Origin: Cupriavidus sp. WGlv3
Lineage (GTDB): Bacteria; Pseudomonadota; Gammaproteobacteria; Burkholderiales; Burkholderiaceae
Assembly (NCBI RefSeq): GCF_023952475.1
Contig: NZ_JALHRX010000001.1
Span: 62,001-126,000, forward strand
Direction: 5' to 3'
DNA length: 64,000 bases
A program made the position numbers and the translations under genes. Position 1 is the stretch's first letter, and every line of letters begins with the position of its first letter. Under the pieces are notes generated by a model. The model did no database searches. It saw only the letters and a program-made list of their open reading frames with translations, and was not told where the DNA came from. Below, one piece after another: positions 33,016-41,288 of this stretch.

Positions 33016-33109
33016 CGGCAACGGGCGGTCGGCCGTCGCCGTAACGCGTCCGACCGACAGCATACGCAAGCACAGCCGGCTACGCCATTACGTAAAAATA
33101 CATAAGCAG

Positions 33110-33655
33110 ATGCCCGCCATCGACTACCAGACCGCCTTCCAGCTCGCCCCCGTGGGCCTGGTGCTGTCACGCGAGCGCGTGATCGAGGATTGCAACGAAG
33201 AGGTCTGCCGCATCTTCGGCACCACGCGCGAGGCCCTGCTGGGCCAGTCGTTCCAGGTGCTGTATCCCACCGCCGACGAGTTCGAGCGCACCGGTGCGCG
33301 CATCGCGCCGATCATGGGCAAGCGCGGCATGTATTCCGACGAACGCATCATGAAGCGCGCCGGCGGGGAACTGTTCTGGTGCCACGTCACCGGCCGCGCG
33401 CTGGACCGCAGCCAGCCGCTCGGCGCCGGCATCTGGACCTTCGAGGACTTGTCGCAGAAGCGCCAGGTCACCGCCGAACTGACCGCGCGCGAACGCGAGA
33501 TCGCGGCGCAACTGGTGGAAGGCAAGACCAGCAAGCAGATCGGCAAGCTGCTGGCGATCAGCCCGCGCACGGTCGATATCTATCGCGCGCGGCTGATGAA
33601 GAAGTATGGGGCGAGTACGTCGGTGGATCTGGTACAGCGGTTGGTGGCGCACTGA
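33110..33655 (+). CDS. PAS domain / LuxR-type HTH regulator
   Basis: A 181-aa regulator with an N-terminal PAS domain (about residues 5-110: FQLAPVGLVLSRERVIEDCN, then FGTTREALLGQSF) and a C-terminal GerE/LuxR helix-turn-helix (about residues 115-175: TAREREIAAQLVEGKTSKQIGKLLAISPRTVDIYRARLMKKY). No receiver or kinase domain is present, so the PAS domain itself probably senses a ligand or cofactor. It is divergent from scoAB, which makes it the best candidate to control ketone-body use; this is an inference from position. The start ATG at 33110 has a weak ribosome site. Confidence 0.85.
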   Translation: MPAIDYQTAFQLAPVGLVLSRERVIEDCNEEVCRIFGTTREALLGQSFQVLYPTADEFERTGARIAPIMGKRGMYSDERIMKRAGGELFWCHVTGRALDRSQPLGAGIWTFEDLSQKRQVTAELTAREREIAAQLVEGKTSKQIGKLLAISPRTVDIYRARLMKKYGASTSVDLVQRLVAH

Positions 33656-33667
33656 CGCTGGCAACCA

Positions 33668-34069
33668 TCACCCTTCGATGATCGCCCGGATCTCCGCCGG
33701 CACCGGCACCGATTTCTCCTGCGCATAATCGCACCACACCACCTTGGCCCCGCCCTCGGCCCACACCACCTCGGGCAGGTCGGTGCGCCGGATTTCCATG
33801 CGCGTCTCGAAACTGGTGCGGCCCAGCTGTCCGGCATAGACCCGGCATTCGATCTGGCCCGGATAGCGCAGCTGCTTCAGGAAGGTCATATGCGCATTGA
33901 TGATGACCGGACCCTGTCCGTTCGCATCCTTGCCGCCGCGGCCCAGCGAGGCGAACCATTCGATGCGCGCCTGCTCCAGGTACTGGAAATAGACGGTGTT
34001 GTTGACATGGCCCATGGCGTCCATGTCGCCCCAGCGGATCGGCATCACCACGGTATAGACGTGCTTCAT
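33668..34069 (-). CDS. 4-hydroxybenzoyl-CoA thioesterase family (hotdog) acyl-CoA thioesterase
   Basis: A 133-aa hotdog-fold thioesterase. The start at 34069 (MKHVYTVVMPIRWGD) has GGAGG 5 bp upstream. The catalytic signature is near the N-terminus: WGDMDAMGHVNNTVYFQYLEQAR, with the active-site Asp just before MGHVNN. The acyl-CoA substrate is unknown. It lies 52 bp downstream of dctP on the same strand, past a hairpin, and is convergent with the PAS-LuxR gene. Confidence 0.9.
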   Translation of the reverse strand: MKHVYTVVMPIRWGDMDAMGHVNNTVYFQYLEQARIEWFASLGRGGKDANGQGPVIINAHMTFLKQLRYPGQIECRVYAGQLGRTSFETRMEIRRTDLPEVVWAEGGAKVVWCDYAQEKSVPVPAEIRAIIEG

Positions 34070-34086
34070 CTCAGCCTCCAATGCAA

Positions 34087-34112
34087 CAGGCCCGCCGATG
34101 CCGGCGGGCCTG
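34087..34112 (-). terminator. Hairpin between dctP and the thioesterase gene
   Basis: 11-bp arms CAGGCCCGCCG and CGGCGGGCCTG around ATGC, 9 bp after the dctP stop. There is no clear T run, so it is a weak terminator or mRNA-stabilising stem that may lower expression of the thioesterase. Confidence 0.5.
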
Positions 34113-34121
34113 CTTCATGAC

Positions 34122-35150
34122 TTAGCGCTTGGCGATCGCGCCTTCGGCCTTGGTGACAAGGTCGGCGCCGATCTGCTTCTTCCACTTGTCGTAGACCTTG
34201 GCGGTGGCCTTGCGGAAGGCGTCATGCTCGGCCGGGGTCAGGTGCGTGACCTTGACGCCGTGGGCCTCCATGTCCTTCCATGCGGGTGCACCGGCCTCGG
34301 CCAGGCCCTTGCGGGCCAGCGCGATTTCCTGCTTGCCGGCGTCGATGGCGGCCTGCCTGACGATCTCGCGGTCGGCCGGGGTCCAGCTTTCCCAGATCTG
34401 CTTGTTGACCACGAAGATCAGCGGATCGGCGACGTAGCCCCAGGTGGTGACGTACTTCTGGCCGACCGTGTACAGCTTGGCGGCGGCGAACACCGACTGC
34501 GGGTTCTCCTGGCCGTCGACCGCCCCCGAGGCCATCGCCGGCTGCGCGTCGGCCCAGCTCATCTGGGTCGGGTTGGCGCCCAGCGCGTTGAAGGTCTCGA
34601 TGTACAGCGGCGAACCGACCACGCGCAGCTTCATGCCCTTCAGGTCTTCCGGCTTGCGGATCTCGCGCTTGGAGTTCGAGACCTCGCGGAAGCCGTTCTC
34701 GCCCCACGCCAGCGGCACCACGCCGGCCTTTTCCAGCGTGGCGAAGATCGACTTGCCGACCTCGCCCTGCGTCAGCGCGTCGAGCGCCTTGTAGTCGGGC
34801 ATCAGGAACGGCAGCGAGAACAGGTTCAGCTCCCTGACCTGCGGCGACCAGTTGATGGTCGAGCCCACCGCCATGTCGATCACGCCCTGGCGGATCGCCG
34901 AGAACTCGCGAGTCTGGTCGCCGGCCACCAGCGAGGTGCCCGGGTAGAGCTTGATGTTGATGCGGCCGTTGGTGCGCTGCTTGACCAGGTCGGCCCAGAT
35001 CTCGCCGCCCTTGCCCCACGGGAAGGCCGGGCCGAGCACCAGCGACATCTTGTACTCGGACTTGTAGGTCTGGGCCATCGCACCGGCGGGGGCGAAGGCG
35101 GAAGCGGCCAGGGCGGCGGCCGTGGCGAGCATCAGGGCACGACGTTTCAT
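34122..35150 (-). CDS. dctP: TRAP transporter substrate-binding protein DctP
   Basis: A 342-aa periplasmic binding protein of a tripartite ATP-independent transporter. The signal peptide is at residues 1-26 (MKRRALMLATAAALAAS, cut after AMA). The family segment RLKGMKLRVVGSPLY-like (here DLKGMKLRVVGSPLYIET, with the carboxylate-binding Arg) is at about residue 170, and the hinge segment GQENP at about 210. The carboxylate ligand is unknown. It is the last gene of the dctQ-dctM-dctP set; 64 bp separate it from dctM. Confidence 0.93.
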   Translation of the reverse strand: MKRRALMLATAAALAASAFAPAGAMAQTYKSEYKMSLVLGPAFPWGKGGEIWADLVKQRTNGRINIKLYPGTSLVAGDQTREFSAIRQGVIDMAVGSTINWSPQVRELNLFSLPFLMPDYKALDALTQGEVGKSIFATLEKAGVVPLAWGENGFREVSNSKREIRKPEDLKGMKLRVVGSPLYIETFNALGANPTQMSWADAQPAMASGAVDGQENPQSVFAAAKLYTVGQKYVTTWGYVADPLIFVVNKQIWESWTPADREIVRQAAIDAGKQEIALARKGLAEAGAPAWKDMEAHGVKVTHLTPAEHDAFRKATAKVYDKWKKQIGADLVTKAEGAIAKR

Positions 35151-35214
35151 TTCATCTCCTCAGGGGAAAAGCGTCAGGTTCTTGTTGGTGAATGCAAAAT
35201 CAAGGCAACAGCGA

Positions 35215-36519
35215 TCAATAGCCGAGGTACTCCGGCAGCCACGTCGCCAGCGGCGGATAGGCCAGCACCATCAGCATGGCGACAAACATCGCCAGCAGCA
35301 TCCAGATCACCCAGGGCACGGTTTCCTCCATGCGCACGCGGGCGATCCGGCACGACACCATCAGGTTCACGGCCAGCGGCGGCGTGAACTGGCCCAGCGC
35401 CACCTTCAGCGTCAGCACCACGCCGAACCACACCGGGTTCCACTGGAAGGCATTGGCGATCGGCAGCAGCAGCGGCACGAAGATCAGGAAGATCGAGATG
35501 CCGTCGAGGAACATGCCGACCGTCATCAGCAGCAGCACGATCAGCGCCAGCACGCCATACTCGCCCAGGCCGGAGGTGGCGATCGCCTGTGCCAGCGGGT
35601 CGATCACGCCCAGCGTCGACAGCGCATAGGCAAAGATGCCGGCCAGCGCCACCACCAGCAGGATCACCGCCGAGGTCTCGGCCGCCTCCTGGAAGATCGT
35701 GAACAGGTCGCGCATGCCGATGCTGCGGTACACCACCATGCCGACGAAGAGGCCATAGACCACCGCCACCACGGCGGCCTCGGTCGGCGTGAACCAGCCG
35801 GCGCGCATGCCGCCCAGGATCAGGAACGGCGCCACCAGCCCCCACGCGGCCTCGCGCAGGCTCTTCCAGAACGGCGGGCGCGGCAGCGCGGCTTCGGCGG
35901 CGCCCATATTGTGCTTGCGCGCCAGCCACACCGCCGGCACGATCAGCGCGATGCCCGCGAGCACGCCCGGGATCATGCCGGCCGCGAACAGCGCCGGCAC
36001 CGATGCGCCCGGCACCAGCACGCTGTAGATGATGAACGCCACCGACGGCGGGATCAGGATGTCGGTGGCCGCGGCCGCGCCGACCACCGCCGCGCTGTAA
36101 GAGCCGGGATAGCCCGCGCGCGACATCGCCGCGATCATCACGCCGCCGACCGCGGCCGCGTTGGCCGGGCCCGAACCCGAAATGCCGCCGAGGAACATCG
36201 CCACCAGGATCGCCACCAGCGGCAGCATGCCCGGGCCGCGCCCGACCACGGCGATGGCAAAGGTCACCAGCCGCTGCGCCACGCCGGAGCGGTCGAAGAT
36301 CGAACCCACCAGCACGAACATCGGGATCGCCAGCAGCGGATACTTGGCCAGGCCCGCGTAGAAGTTCTGCGGCACCGCCAGCAGGCCGAACATCTGCGTA
36401 TCGAGATTGGACAGGCCGATCGCAACCAGGCCGCCCAGCCCCAGCGACACGCCGATCGGCACGCCCAGCAGCATCAGGCCGATAAAGACCACGAACAGGA
36501 TGATGGCAACCAGCGTCAT
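35215..36519 (-). CDS. dctM: TRAP transporter large permease DctM
   Basis: A 434-aa inner-membrane protein with about 12 hydrophobic spans, the channel-forming subunit that uses the sodium or proton gradient. It contains the family segments GVPIGVSLGLGGL, GISGSGPANAAAVGG and QFTPPLAVNLMVSCRIA. The start ATG overlaps the dctQ stop by 4 bp (ATGA), so the two are translationally coupled. Confidence 0.95.
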   Translation of the reverse strand: MTLVAIILFVVFIGLMLLGVPIGVSLGLGGLVAIGLSNLDTQMFGLLAVPQNFYAGLAKYPLLAIPMFVLVGSIFDRSGVAQRLVTFAIAVVGRGPGMLPLVAILVAMFLGGISGSGPANAAAVGGVMIAAMSRAGYPGSYSAAVVGAAAATDILIPPSVAFIIYSVLVPGASVPALFAAGMIPGVLAGIALIVPAVWLARKHNMGAAEAALPRPPFWKSLREAAWGLVAPFLILGGMRAGWFTPTEAAVVAVVYGLFVGMVVYRSIGMRDLFTIFQEAAETSAVILLVVALAGIFAYALSTLGVIDPLAQAIATSGLGEYGVLALIVLLLMTVGMFLDGISIFLIFVPLLLPIANAFQWNPVWFGVVLTLKVALGQFTPPLAVNLMVSCRIARVRMEETVPWVIWMLLAMFVAMLMVLAYPPLATWLPEYLGY

Positions 36520-37118
36520 TGCGCACGCTCCGTCGCCGACCGGCTCTGTTCATGCAGCGCCTTGAGCGCCCGCACGTTGCGCACCATCAGCGCCAGCGCG
36601 CGCAGCGCGATGCCGGCCGACAGCACCGGCAGCCAGATCGAGTACCACCAGCTTGGCACGCCGATGCCGGGCGAAGTCTCGCCGAAGGTGTATTCGTCCC
36701 AGGTGATGCGCGCCCCCAGCACCGCCAGCGCGATAAACATCACCGCCACCGCCAGCGCCGACAGGATCGCCAGGCGCCGCTGCCGCGCGGCGCTGCCACG
36801 TTCGAAGAAGAACTCGATGCGGATATTGCGGTCGCGCGCCACCGCGGCGCTGCCGGCGACCAGGGCCAGCACGATCATCAGGAACACCGAGAACTCCTCG
36901 GTCCAGGCGAACGACTCGTCGGTGAAATAGCGGACCACCACGTTGGCGAAGGTAATGCCGACCAGCAGCACCATCACGATCACGCCAATCCAGTCCTCGA
37001 GGCGGGGCGATACCCGGAATTCAGCGTCCTGCGCTTCGTCGGCGGCCTGCGGGATCACCGCGGAATCGACGACGTGTTGCGGCACGGCGTTGCGCCGTGC
37101 CTCTTGTTGTTGCTCCAT
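36516..37118 (-). CDS. dctQ: TRAP transporter small permease DctQ
   Basis: A 200-aa membrane protein with four spans (about residues 43-63, 80-100, 115-135 and 155-175), the scaffold subunit for DctM. The family mark RNIRIEFFFERG follows the second span. The N-terminal 40 residues are a soluble, acidic extension. First gene of the operon. The gap to the preceding SDR gene (37119-37385) holds an 8-bp inverted repeat (37315-37322 with 37341-37348) and a CTTT-GTATGT-AAAG dyad at 37175-37188 that could be an operator. Confidence 0.92.
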   Translation of the reverse strand: MEQQQEARRNAVPQHVVDSAVIPQAADEAQDAEFRVSPRLEDWIGVIVMVLLVGITFANVVVRYFTDESFAWTEEFSVFLMIVLALVAGSAAVARDRNIRIEFFFERGSAARQRRLAILSALAVAVMFIALAVLGARITWDEYTFGETSPGIGVPSWWYSIWLPVLSAGIALRALALMVRNVRALKALHEQSRSATERAQ

Positions 37119-37385
37119 CTCCCCGGCCTCCGGTCCAGGCCCGCTCGGGCCATGCGGCCACCGCGGCGTTCTCGCTTTGTATGTAAAGACTTAATCTGCA
37201 GACATGGCGGATTATGCCAAGACTGGCCTGCCACGCACGAAATTTCTGAATAATGACGCGTACTGACGACGGCGCGCCCAAGGGGACCGGATAAGCCCAG
37301 GGTTGGCGCTCGGGCATCCCGCGGCGCTTTTGGCGCCTGGGCGGGATGCGGGGGACTTGCGCCCCCGGTGTCAGCGCGCGGGCGC

Positions 37386-38171
37386 TCAGACCATGCCGTC
37401 GTCGGCGGTGATCACGGCGCCGTTGATGAACTGCGACTGGTCCGAGGCCAGCAGCAACAACAGCCCGTCGAGGTCTTCCGGCTTGCCCAGGCGCTTGCGC
37501 GGCAGCATCTGGATCAGCTTCTGCCCGGCGTCGGAATCCCAGTGGTGGTGGTTGATATCGGTATCGATATAGCCCGGGCAGATGGCGTTGGAATTGATGC
37601 CATGGCGCGCCCATTCCAGCGCCATGGCCTTGGTCATGTGCACCACCGCCGCCTTGCTCATGCAATAGACACCGATCTGCGACAGCACCTTCAGCCCCGC
37701 CACCGATGCGATATTGACGATACGCGCCTGCGGCAGCGGGCTGCCGTTGCGCTCGGCGCCCTTGGCGCGCGCGATCATGCGCTTGGCGACTTCCTGTGCA
37801 ACGAAAAAAGCGCCGCGGGTATTGGTGTCGAAGACGAAGTCGAAGTCTTCCGGGGCCACCTCGGTCAGCTTCTGCGTGGTCGACACGCCCGAATTGTTGA
37901 CCAGGATATCGATGGCGCCGGCTTCGGTCTCGGCGTGCGCCACCGCGGCGCGAATGCTGTCCGGGTCCGTCACGTCCAGGCGCACCACATGGGCGCTGCC
38001 GCCATCGGCCTCGATCGCGGCGCGCAGTTCCTTGAGCCGCTCGGTGCGGCGCGAGGCCAGCACCACCTTGGCGCCGGCGGCGGCGAGCACCGTGGCGAAA
38101 CGCGAGCCCAGCCCGCTCGAGGCGCCGGTCACCAGCGCCACCTTGCCTTCCAGATTGATCGACAAACCCAT
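37386..38171 (-). CDS. Short-chain dehydrogenase/reductase
   Basis: A 261-aa classical SDR. The cofactor motif is TGASSGLG (about residues 15-22), followed by VRLDVTD and NNSG; the catalytic Ser is in IVNIASVAG and the Tyr/Lys pair is YCMSK (about residues 168-172). The ending INGAVITADDGMV matches the family. RRTERL after the second strand suggests NADP preference. The substrate is unknown, possibly a 3-hydroxyacyl-CoA given the divergent ETF-QO gene. Confidence 0.9.
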   Translation of the reverse strand: MGLSINLEGKVALVTGASSGLGSRFATVLAAAGAKVVLASRRTERLKELRAAIEADGGSAHVVRLDVTDPDSIRAAVAHAETEAGAIDILVNNSGVSTTQKLTEVAPEDFDFVFDTNTRGAFFVAQEVAKRMIARAKGAERNGSPLPQARIVNIASVAGLKVLSQIGVYCMSKAAVVHMTKAMALEWARHGINSNAICPGYIDTDINHHHWDSDAGQKLIQMLPRKRLGKPEDLDGLLLLLASDQSQFINGAVITADDGMV

Positions 38172-38473
38172 GGTTACCTCTTGTGCGGGAGCCCCTCAGC
38201 CCTCATCAGGAGCAGAAGGCAGCATATCAAAAAAAAGAACGACCGTTCCAAAAAAATCCTTGCCTGTGGGTGGCGAGTCCCGGACAATGCCGGAGATTCT
38301 AAGAACTTGGCCCGCAAAGGGAAAGAGGGAAAACGCGCGATCCGGCCGGCTATCGGCCGCAAAAAGCCGTCAAAAATCCCCTCCCCTGCCCACCGGCGCA
38401 AGTTCCAGCAGAACGATCACCGCACTTCCCACAATTGCAAAGCTAGCAGCAAAGAAATAGAGGGTTAGAGACA
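38172..38473. other. Divergent region SDR / ETF-QO, 302 bp
   Basis: It contains the GAACG-AC-CGTTC dyad at 38237-38248, set within long A runs (38229-38236, 38250-38256) that would bend DNA. The promoters of both genes should be here, but I cannot fix their hexamers. No small gene is visible. Confidence 0.5.
38237..38248. promoter_or_regulatory. GAACG-AC-CGTTC dyad, TetR-type operator candidate
   Basis: Perfect 5-bp arms with a 2-bp centre, flanked by A tracts, 66 bp before the SDR start. Dyads of the form GAACG-N2-CGTTC resemble TetR-family sites that control fatty-acid and branched-chain degradation genes in betaproteobacteria, and ETF-QO is a typical member of such regulons. Confidence 0.45.
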
Positions 38474-40162
38474 ATGGATCAGCAACAGCTCCTGGAGCAG
38501 TTCGGCCCGCGCGAAGCCATGGAATACGACGTGGTCATCGTCGGCGGCGGCCCCGCCGGCCTGGCCACGGCCATTCGCCTGAAGCAACTCGCGCAGGAGA
38601 AAGGCGCCGACGTCAACGTGTGCGTCCTGGAAAAGGGCTCAGAGCCCGGCGCGCACATCCTGTCGGGCGCCATCATGGACCCGCGCGCCCTGAATGAGCT
38701 GATCCCGAACTGGAAGGAGCTGGGCGCGCCGCTGAACCAGGCCGTGACCGAGGACAAGTTCCTGTTCCTGAACGAGACCGGCTCCAAGGGCACGCCCCCG
38801 GCGCTGCTGCCCGAGTGCTTCCACAACGAAGGCAACTACATCGTCAGCCTGTCCAACTTCGTGCGCTGGCTGGGCCAGCAGGCCGAGGCGCTGGGCGTGG
38901 AGATCTTCCCGGGCTTCGCCGCCGCCGAGGTGCTGTACAACGAAGACGGCTCGGTCATGGGCGTGGCCACCGGCAACATGGGCATCGACAAGGAAGGCGA
39001 GCCGACCGACAACTTCCAGCTGGGCATGGAGCTGCATGCCAGGTACACGATCTTCGCCGAAGGCGCGCGCGGCCACCTGGGCAAGCAACTGATCGCCCAG
39101 TTCGGCCTGGACGCCGGCAAGGATCCGCAGAGCTACGGCATCGGCCTGAAGGAGCTGTGGGAGATCGACCCGGCCAAGCACAAGCCCGGCCTGGTGGTGC
39201 ACACCGCCGGCTGGCCGCTGGACCCGGCCACGTACGGTGGCTCGTTCCTGTACCACATGGAAGACAACAAGGTCGCGGTCGGCTTCGTGGTCGGCCTGGA
39301 CTACACCAACCCGTGGCTGTCGCCGTTCGAGGAATTCCAGCGCTTCAAGACCCATCCGGAAATCCGCCAGTACTTCGAAGGCGGCAAGCGCCTTTCGTAC
39401 GGCGCGCGCGCCATCACCGCCGGCGGCCTGCTGTCGCTGCCCAAGACGGTGTTCCCGGGCGGCGCGCTGGTCGGCTGCGATGCTGGCTACCTGAACGCCT
39501 CGCGCATCAAGGGCAGCCACGCCGCGATCAAGACCGGCATGCTCGCCGCCGAGGCCGCCTACGACGCGCTGCAGGCCGGCCGCCAGCACGACGAGCTGAG
39601 CGCCTACCCGGCCGCGTTCGAGCAGAGCTGGCTGTACAAGGAGCTGCTGCAGGCCAAGAACTTCAAGCAGTGGTTCAAGAAAGGCCGCACCACCGCCACG
39701 CTGATGACCGGCATCGAGCAATGGCTGCTGCCCAAGCTCGGCGTGCGCAACCCGCCCTGGACCCTGCATCGCGAAAAGCCGGACCATGTCTACCTGAAGC
39801 CGGCCGCCGAGTGCCAGAAGATCGACTACCCCAAGCCGGACGGCAAGCTGACCTTCGACCGCCTCAGCTCGGTCTTCATCAGCAACACCAACCATGAAGA
39901 AAACCAGCCGGCGCACCTGACGCTGAAGGACGCCAGCGTGCCGGTCGACATCAACCTGGACAAGTACGCCGGCCCCGAGTCGCGCTATTGCCCGGCGGGC
40001 GTGTACGAGTTCGTGCAGGACGAGACCTCGGGCAAGGAGCGCCTGCAGATCAACGCGCAGAACTGCGTGCACTGCAAGACCTGCGATATCAAGGACCCGA
40101 CCCAGAACATTGTGTGGGTGACGCCGGAGGGTGGCGGCGGGCCGAACTACGTCGGCATGTAA
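38474..40162 (+). CDS. Electron transfer flavoprotein-ubiquinone oxidoreductase
   Basis: A 562-aa FAD and 4Fe-4S enzyme that passes electrons from acyl-CoA dehydrogenases, via ETF, to ubiquinone. The FAD motif is VVIVGGGPAGLATAIRL (about residues 19-35). The C-terminal ferredoxin-like part has the cluster cysteines in RYCPAG and CVHCKTCDIKDPTQNIVW (about residues 500-552). The length matches bacterial and mitochondrial enzymes. It is monocistronic, with a strong terminator behind it. It serves fatty-acid and amino-acid breakdown. Confidence 0.97.
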   Translation: MDQQQLLEQFGPREAMEYDVVIVGGGPAGLATAIRLKQLAQEKGADVNVCVLEKGSEPGAHILSGAIMDPRALNELIPNWKELGAPLNQAVTEDKFLFLNETGSKGTPPALLPECFHNEGNYIVSLSNFVRWLGQQAEALGVEIFPGFAAAEVLYNEDGSVMGVATGNMGIDKEGEPTDNFQLGMELHARYTIFAEGARGHLGKQLIAQFGLDAGKDPQSYGIGLKELWEIDPAKHKPGLVVHTAGWPLDPATYGGSFLYHMEDNKVAVGFVVGLDYTNPWLSPFEEFQRFKTHPEIRQYFEGGKRLSYGARAITAGGLLSLPKTVFPGGALVGCDAGYLNASRIKGSHAAIKTGMLAAEAAYDALQAGRQHDELSAYPAAFEQSWLYKELLQAKNFKQWFKKGRTTATLMTGIEQWLLPKLGVRNPPWTLHREKPDHVYLKPAAECQKIDYPKPDGKLTFDRLSSVFISNTNHEENQPAHLTLKDASVPVDINLDKYAGPESRYCPAGVYEFVQDETSGKERLQINAQNCVHCKTCDIKDPTQNIVWVTPEGGGGPNYVGM

Positions 40163-40189
40163 GACGGCCGCGCAAGCGCGCTGCAAGTG

Positions 40190-40224
40190 AAAACGGCACC
40201 GGATTCTCCGGTGCCGTTTTTTTT
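40190..40224 (+). terminator. Terminator after ETF-QO
   Basis: 14-bp arms (AAAACGGCACCGGA with TCCGGTGCCGTTTT) around TTC, then a T run. The leading A run means it can also stop leftward transcripts from the lipase operon, whose last gene ends at 40242. Confidence 0.92.
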
Positions 40225-40241
40225 GGTGATCGCGGCATGCG

Positions 40242-41288
40242 TTAGCGTGCCCGCTGCCGCGCTGCCAGCGCCTGGTCGACCACCTCCGCCTGCAGCGCCT
40301 CGCTGGGATTGTCGAAGGCCTGCCTGCGCAGCGTCTCCAGCTGCAGCCGCCGATCCTGCTCCGACAACCCCGCGAACGCCTCGATCTGCGCGCGGCGCGC
40401 GGCGTAGTCGTCGTAGCGCTGCTGCCATGACTGCTCGGCCTGCGCCTGCTGCTGGTAGCGCTGCGCCACCTCGGGACCGTATGCCTGCGCCAGCGCGGCG
40501 CCGATGTCCTGCGTGGTGCGTCCAGCCCCCTGCAGGTGTGAGAGGGTCTGGCTGATGGCCTGCGGGCGCGCGCTGGCTGCGCGTGCGGCACGCAAGGGTT
40601 CAGGCAGCGTGGCGTTTAGTTCGGCCAGCCGCTGCCGCCGCTGCGCGTCGTCCAGGCCCGCCTGCGTCACGATCTCCAGCCGCGCCAGCATGGCCTCGTC
40701 GTAGGCCTGCTCGTCGCCGAACCAGGCCTGCGCCACCTCGGGCAGCCAGCGCTGGCGCGCCGCGTTGCGCTGCGCCAGCAGCGCGCGCAGCTGCCGCACC
40801 TGCTGCGCATCGAGCGTGCCGTCCGCATCCGCGAGCGGCTTGCGCGTGGCCTCGGGCAGGATCTCCGCCAGGCAGGCGACGTAGCGGCGCCACAGCTGCC
40901 ACGCCTGTCCGGCCGCGGGCTGCGGCACATGGCGGCGGATGTCGTCATGCACCAGCGGCTCGAGCGCATCGATGCCGCCGGCGTCGTGGCGCGCGCCCAG
41001 AAAATAATCGAAATAGGTGCGCAGCGCGCGGGTCAGCCGCAGGTTGCCCGCGGCATCGGCCTCGGGACCTGCGGGCATCTCCACGCCGGCGAGCGATGGC
41101 CAGGTGGAGGCGCCAGCGGGCGCCGGATGCGCCGATGACGCGGATGGACGCGCAGCGGCGGCCACCGCCGCCTGCCGCGGCACGGGCGCCGGGTCCGCCG
41201 GCATGGTCAGCCAGTACACCGCAGCGGCCGCGGCGCCGGCCGGCAGCAGGGCCAGCCAGAACCGCGGCGCACGCTCAGAGCTGGTCAT
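40242..41288 (-). CDS. lifO: Lipase-specific foldase (lipase chaperone)
   Basis: A 348-aa membrane-anchored periplasmic chaperone that folds the secreted lipase encoded just upstream. One N-terminal span (about residues 10-28, WLALLPAGAAAAAVYWL) and an Ala/Pro-rich linker precede the folding domain. The essential foldase motif RxxFDYxLSAxGE is recognisable as RTYFDYFLGARHDAG (about residue 90). The rest is helical and rich in Gln and Arg. Its start overlaps the lipase stop by 14 bp, so 1:1 translation coupling is likely. Confidence 0.92.
   Translation of the reverse strand: MTSSERAPRFWLALLPAGAAAAAVYWLTMPADPAPVPRQAAVAAAARPSASSAHPAPAGASTWPSLAGVEMPAGPEADAAGNLRLTRALRTYFDYFLGARHDAGGIDALEPLVHDDIRRHVPQPAAGQAWQLWRRYVACLAEILPEATRKPLADADGTLDAQQVRQLRALLAQRNAARQRWLPEVAQAWFGDEQAYDEAMLARLEIVTQAGLDDAQRRQRLAELNATLPEPLRAARAASARPQAISQTLSHLQGAGRTTQDIGAALAQAYGPEVAQRYQQQAQAEQSWQQRYDDYAARRAQIEAFAGLSEQDRRLQLETLRRQAFDNPSEALQAEVVDQALAARQRAR

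Noticed and set aside
35122-36930. 602-codon rightward frame rich in His, Arg and Gln over dctM/dctQ
   Set aside because: The His/Arg/Gln richness is the mirror of membrane-protein codons, not a real histidine-rich protein.
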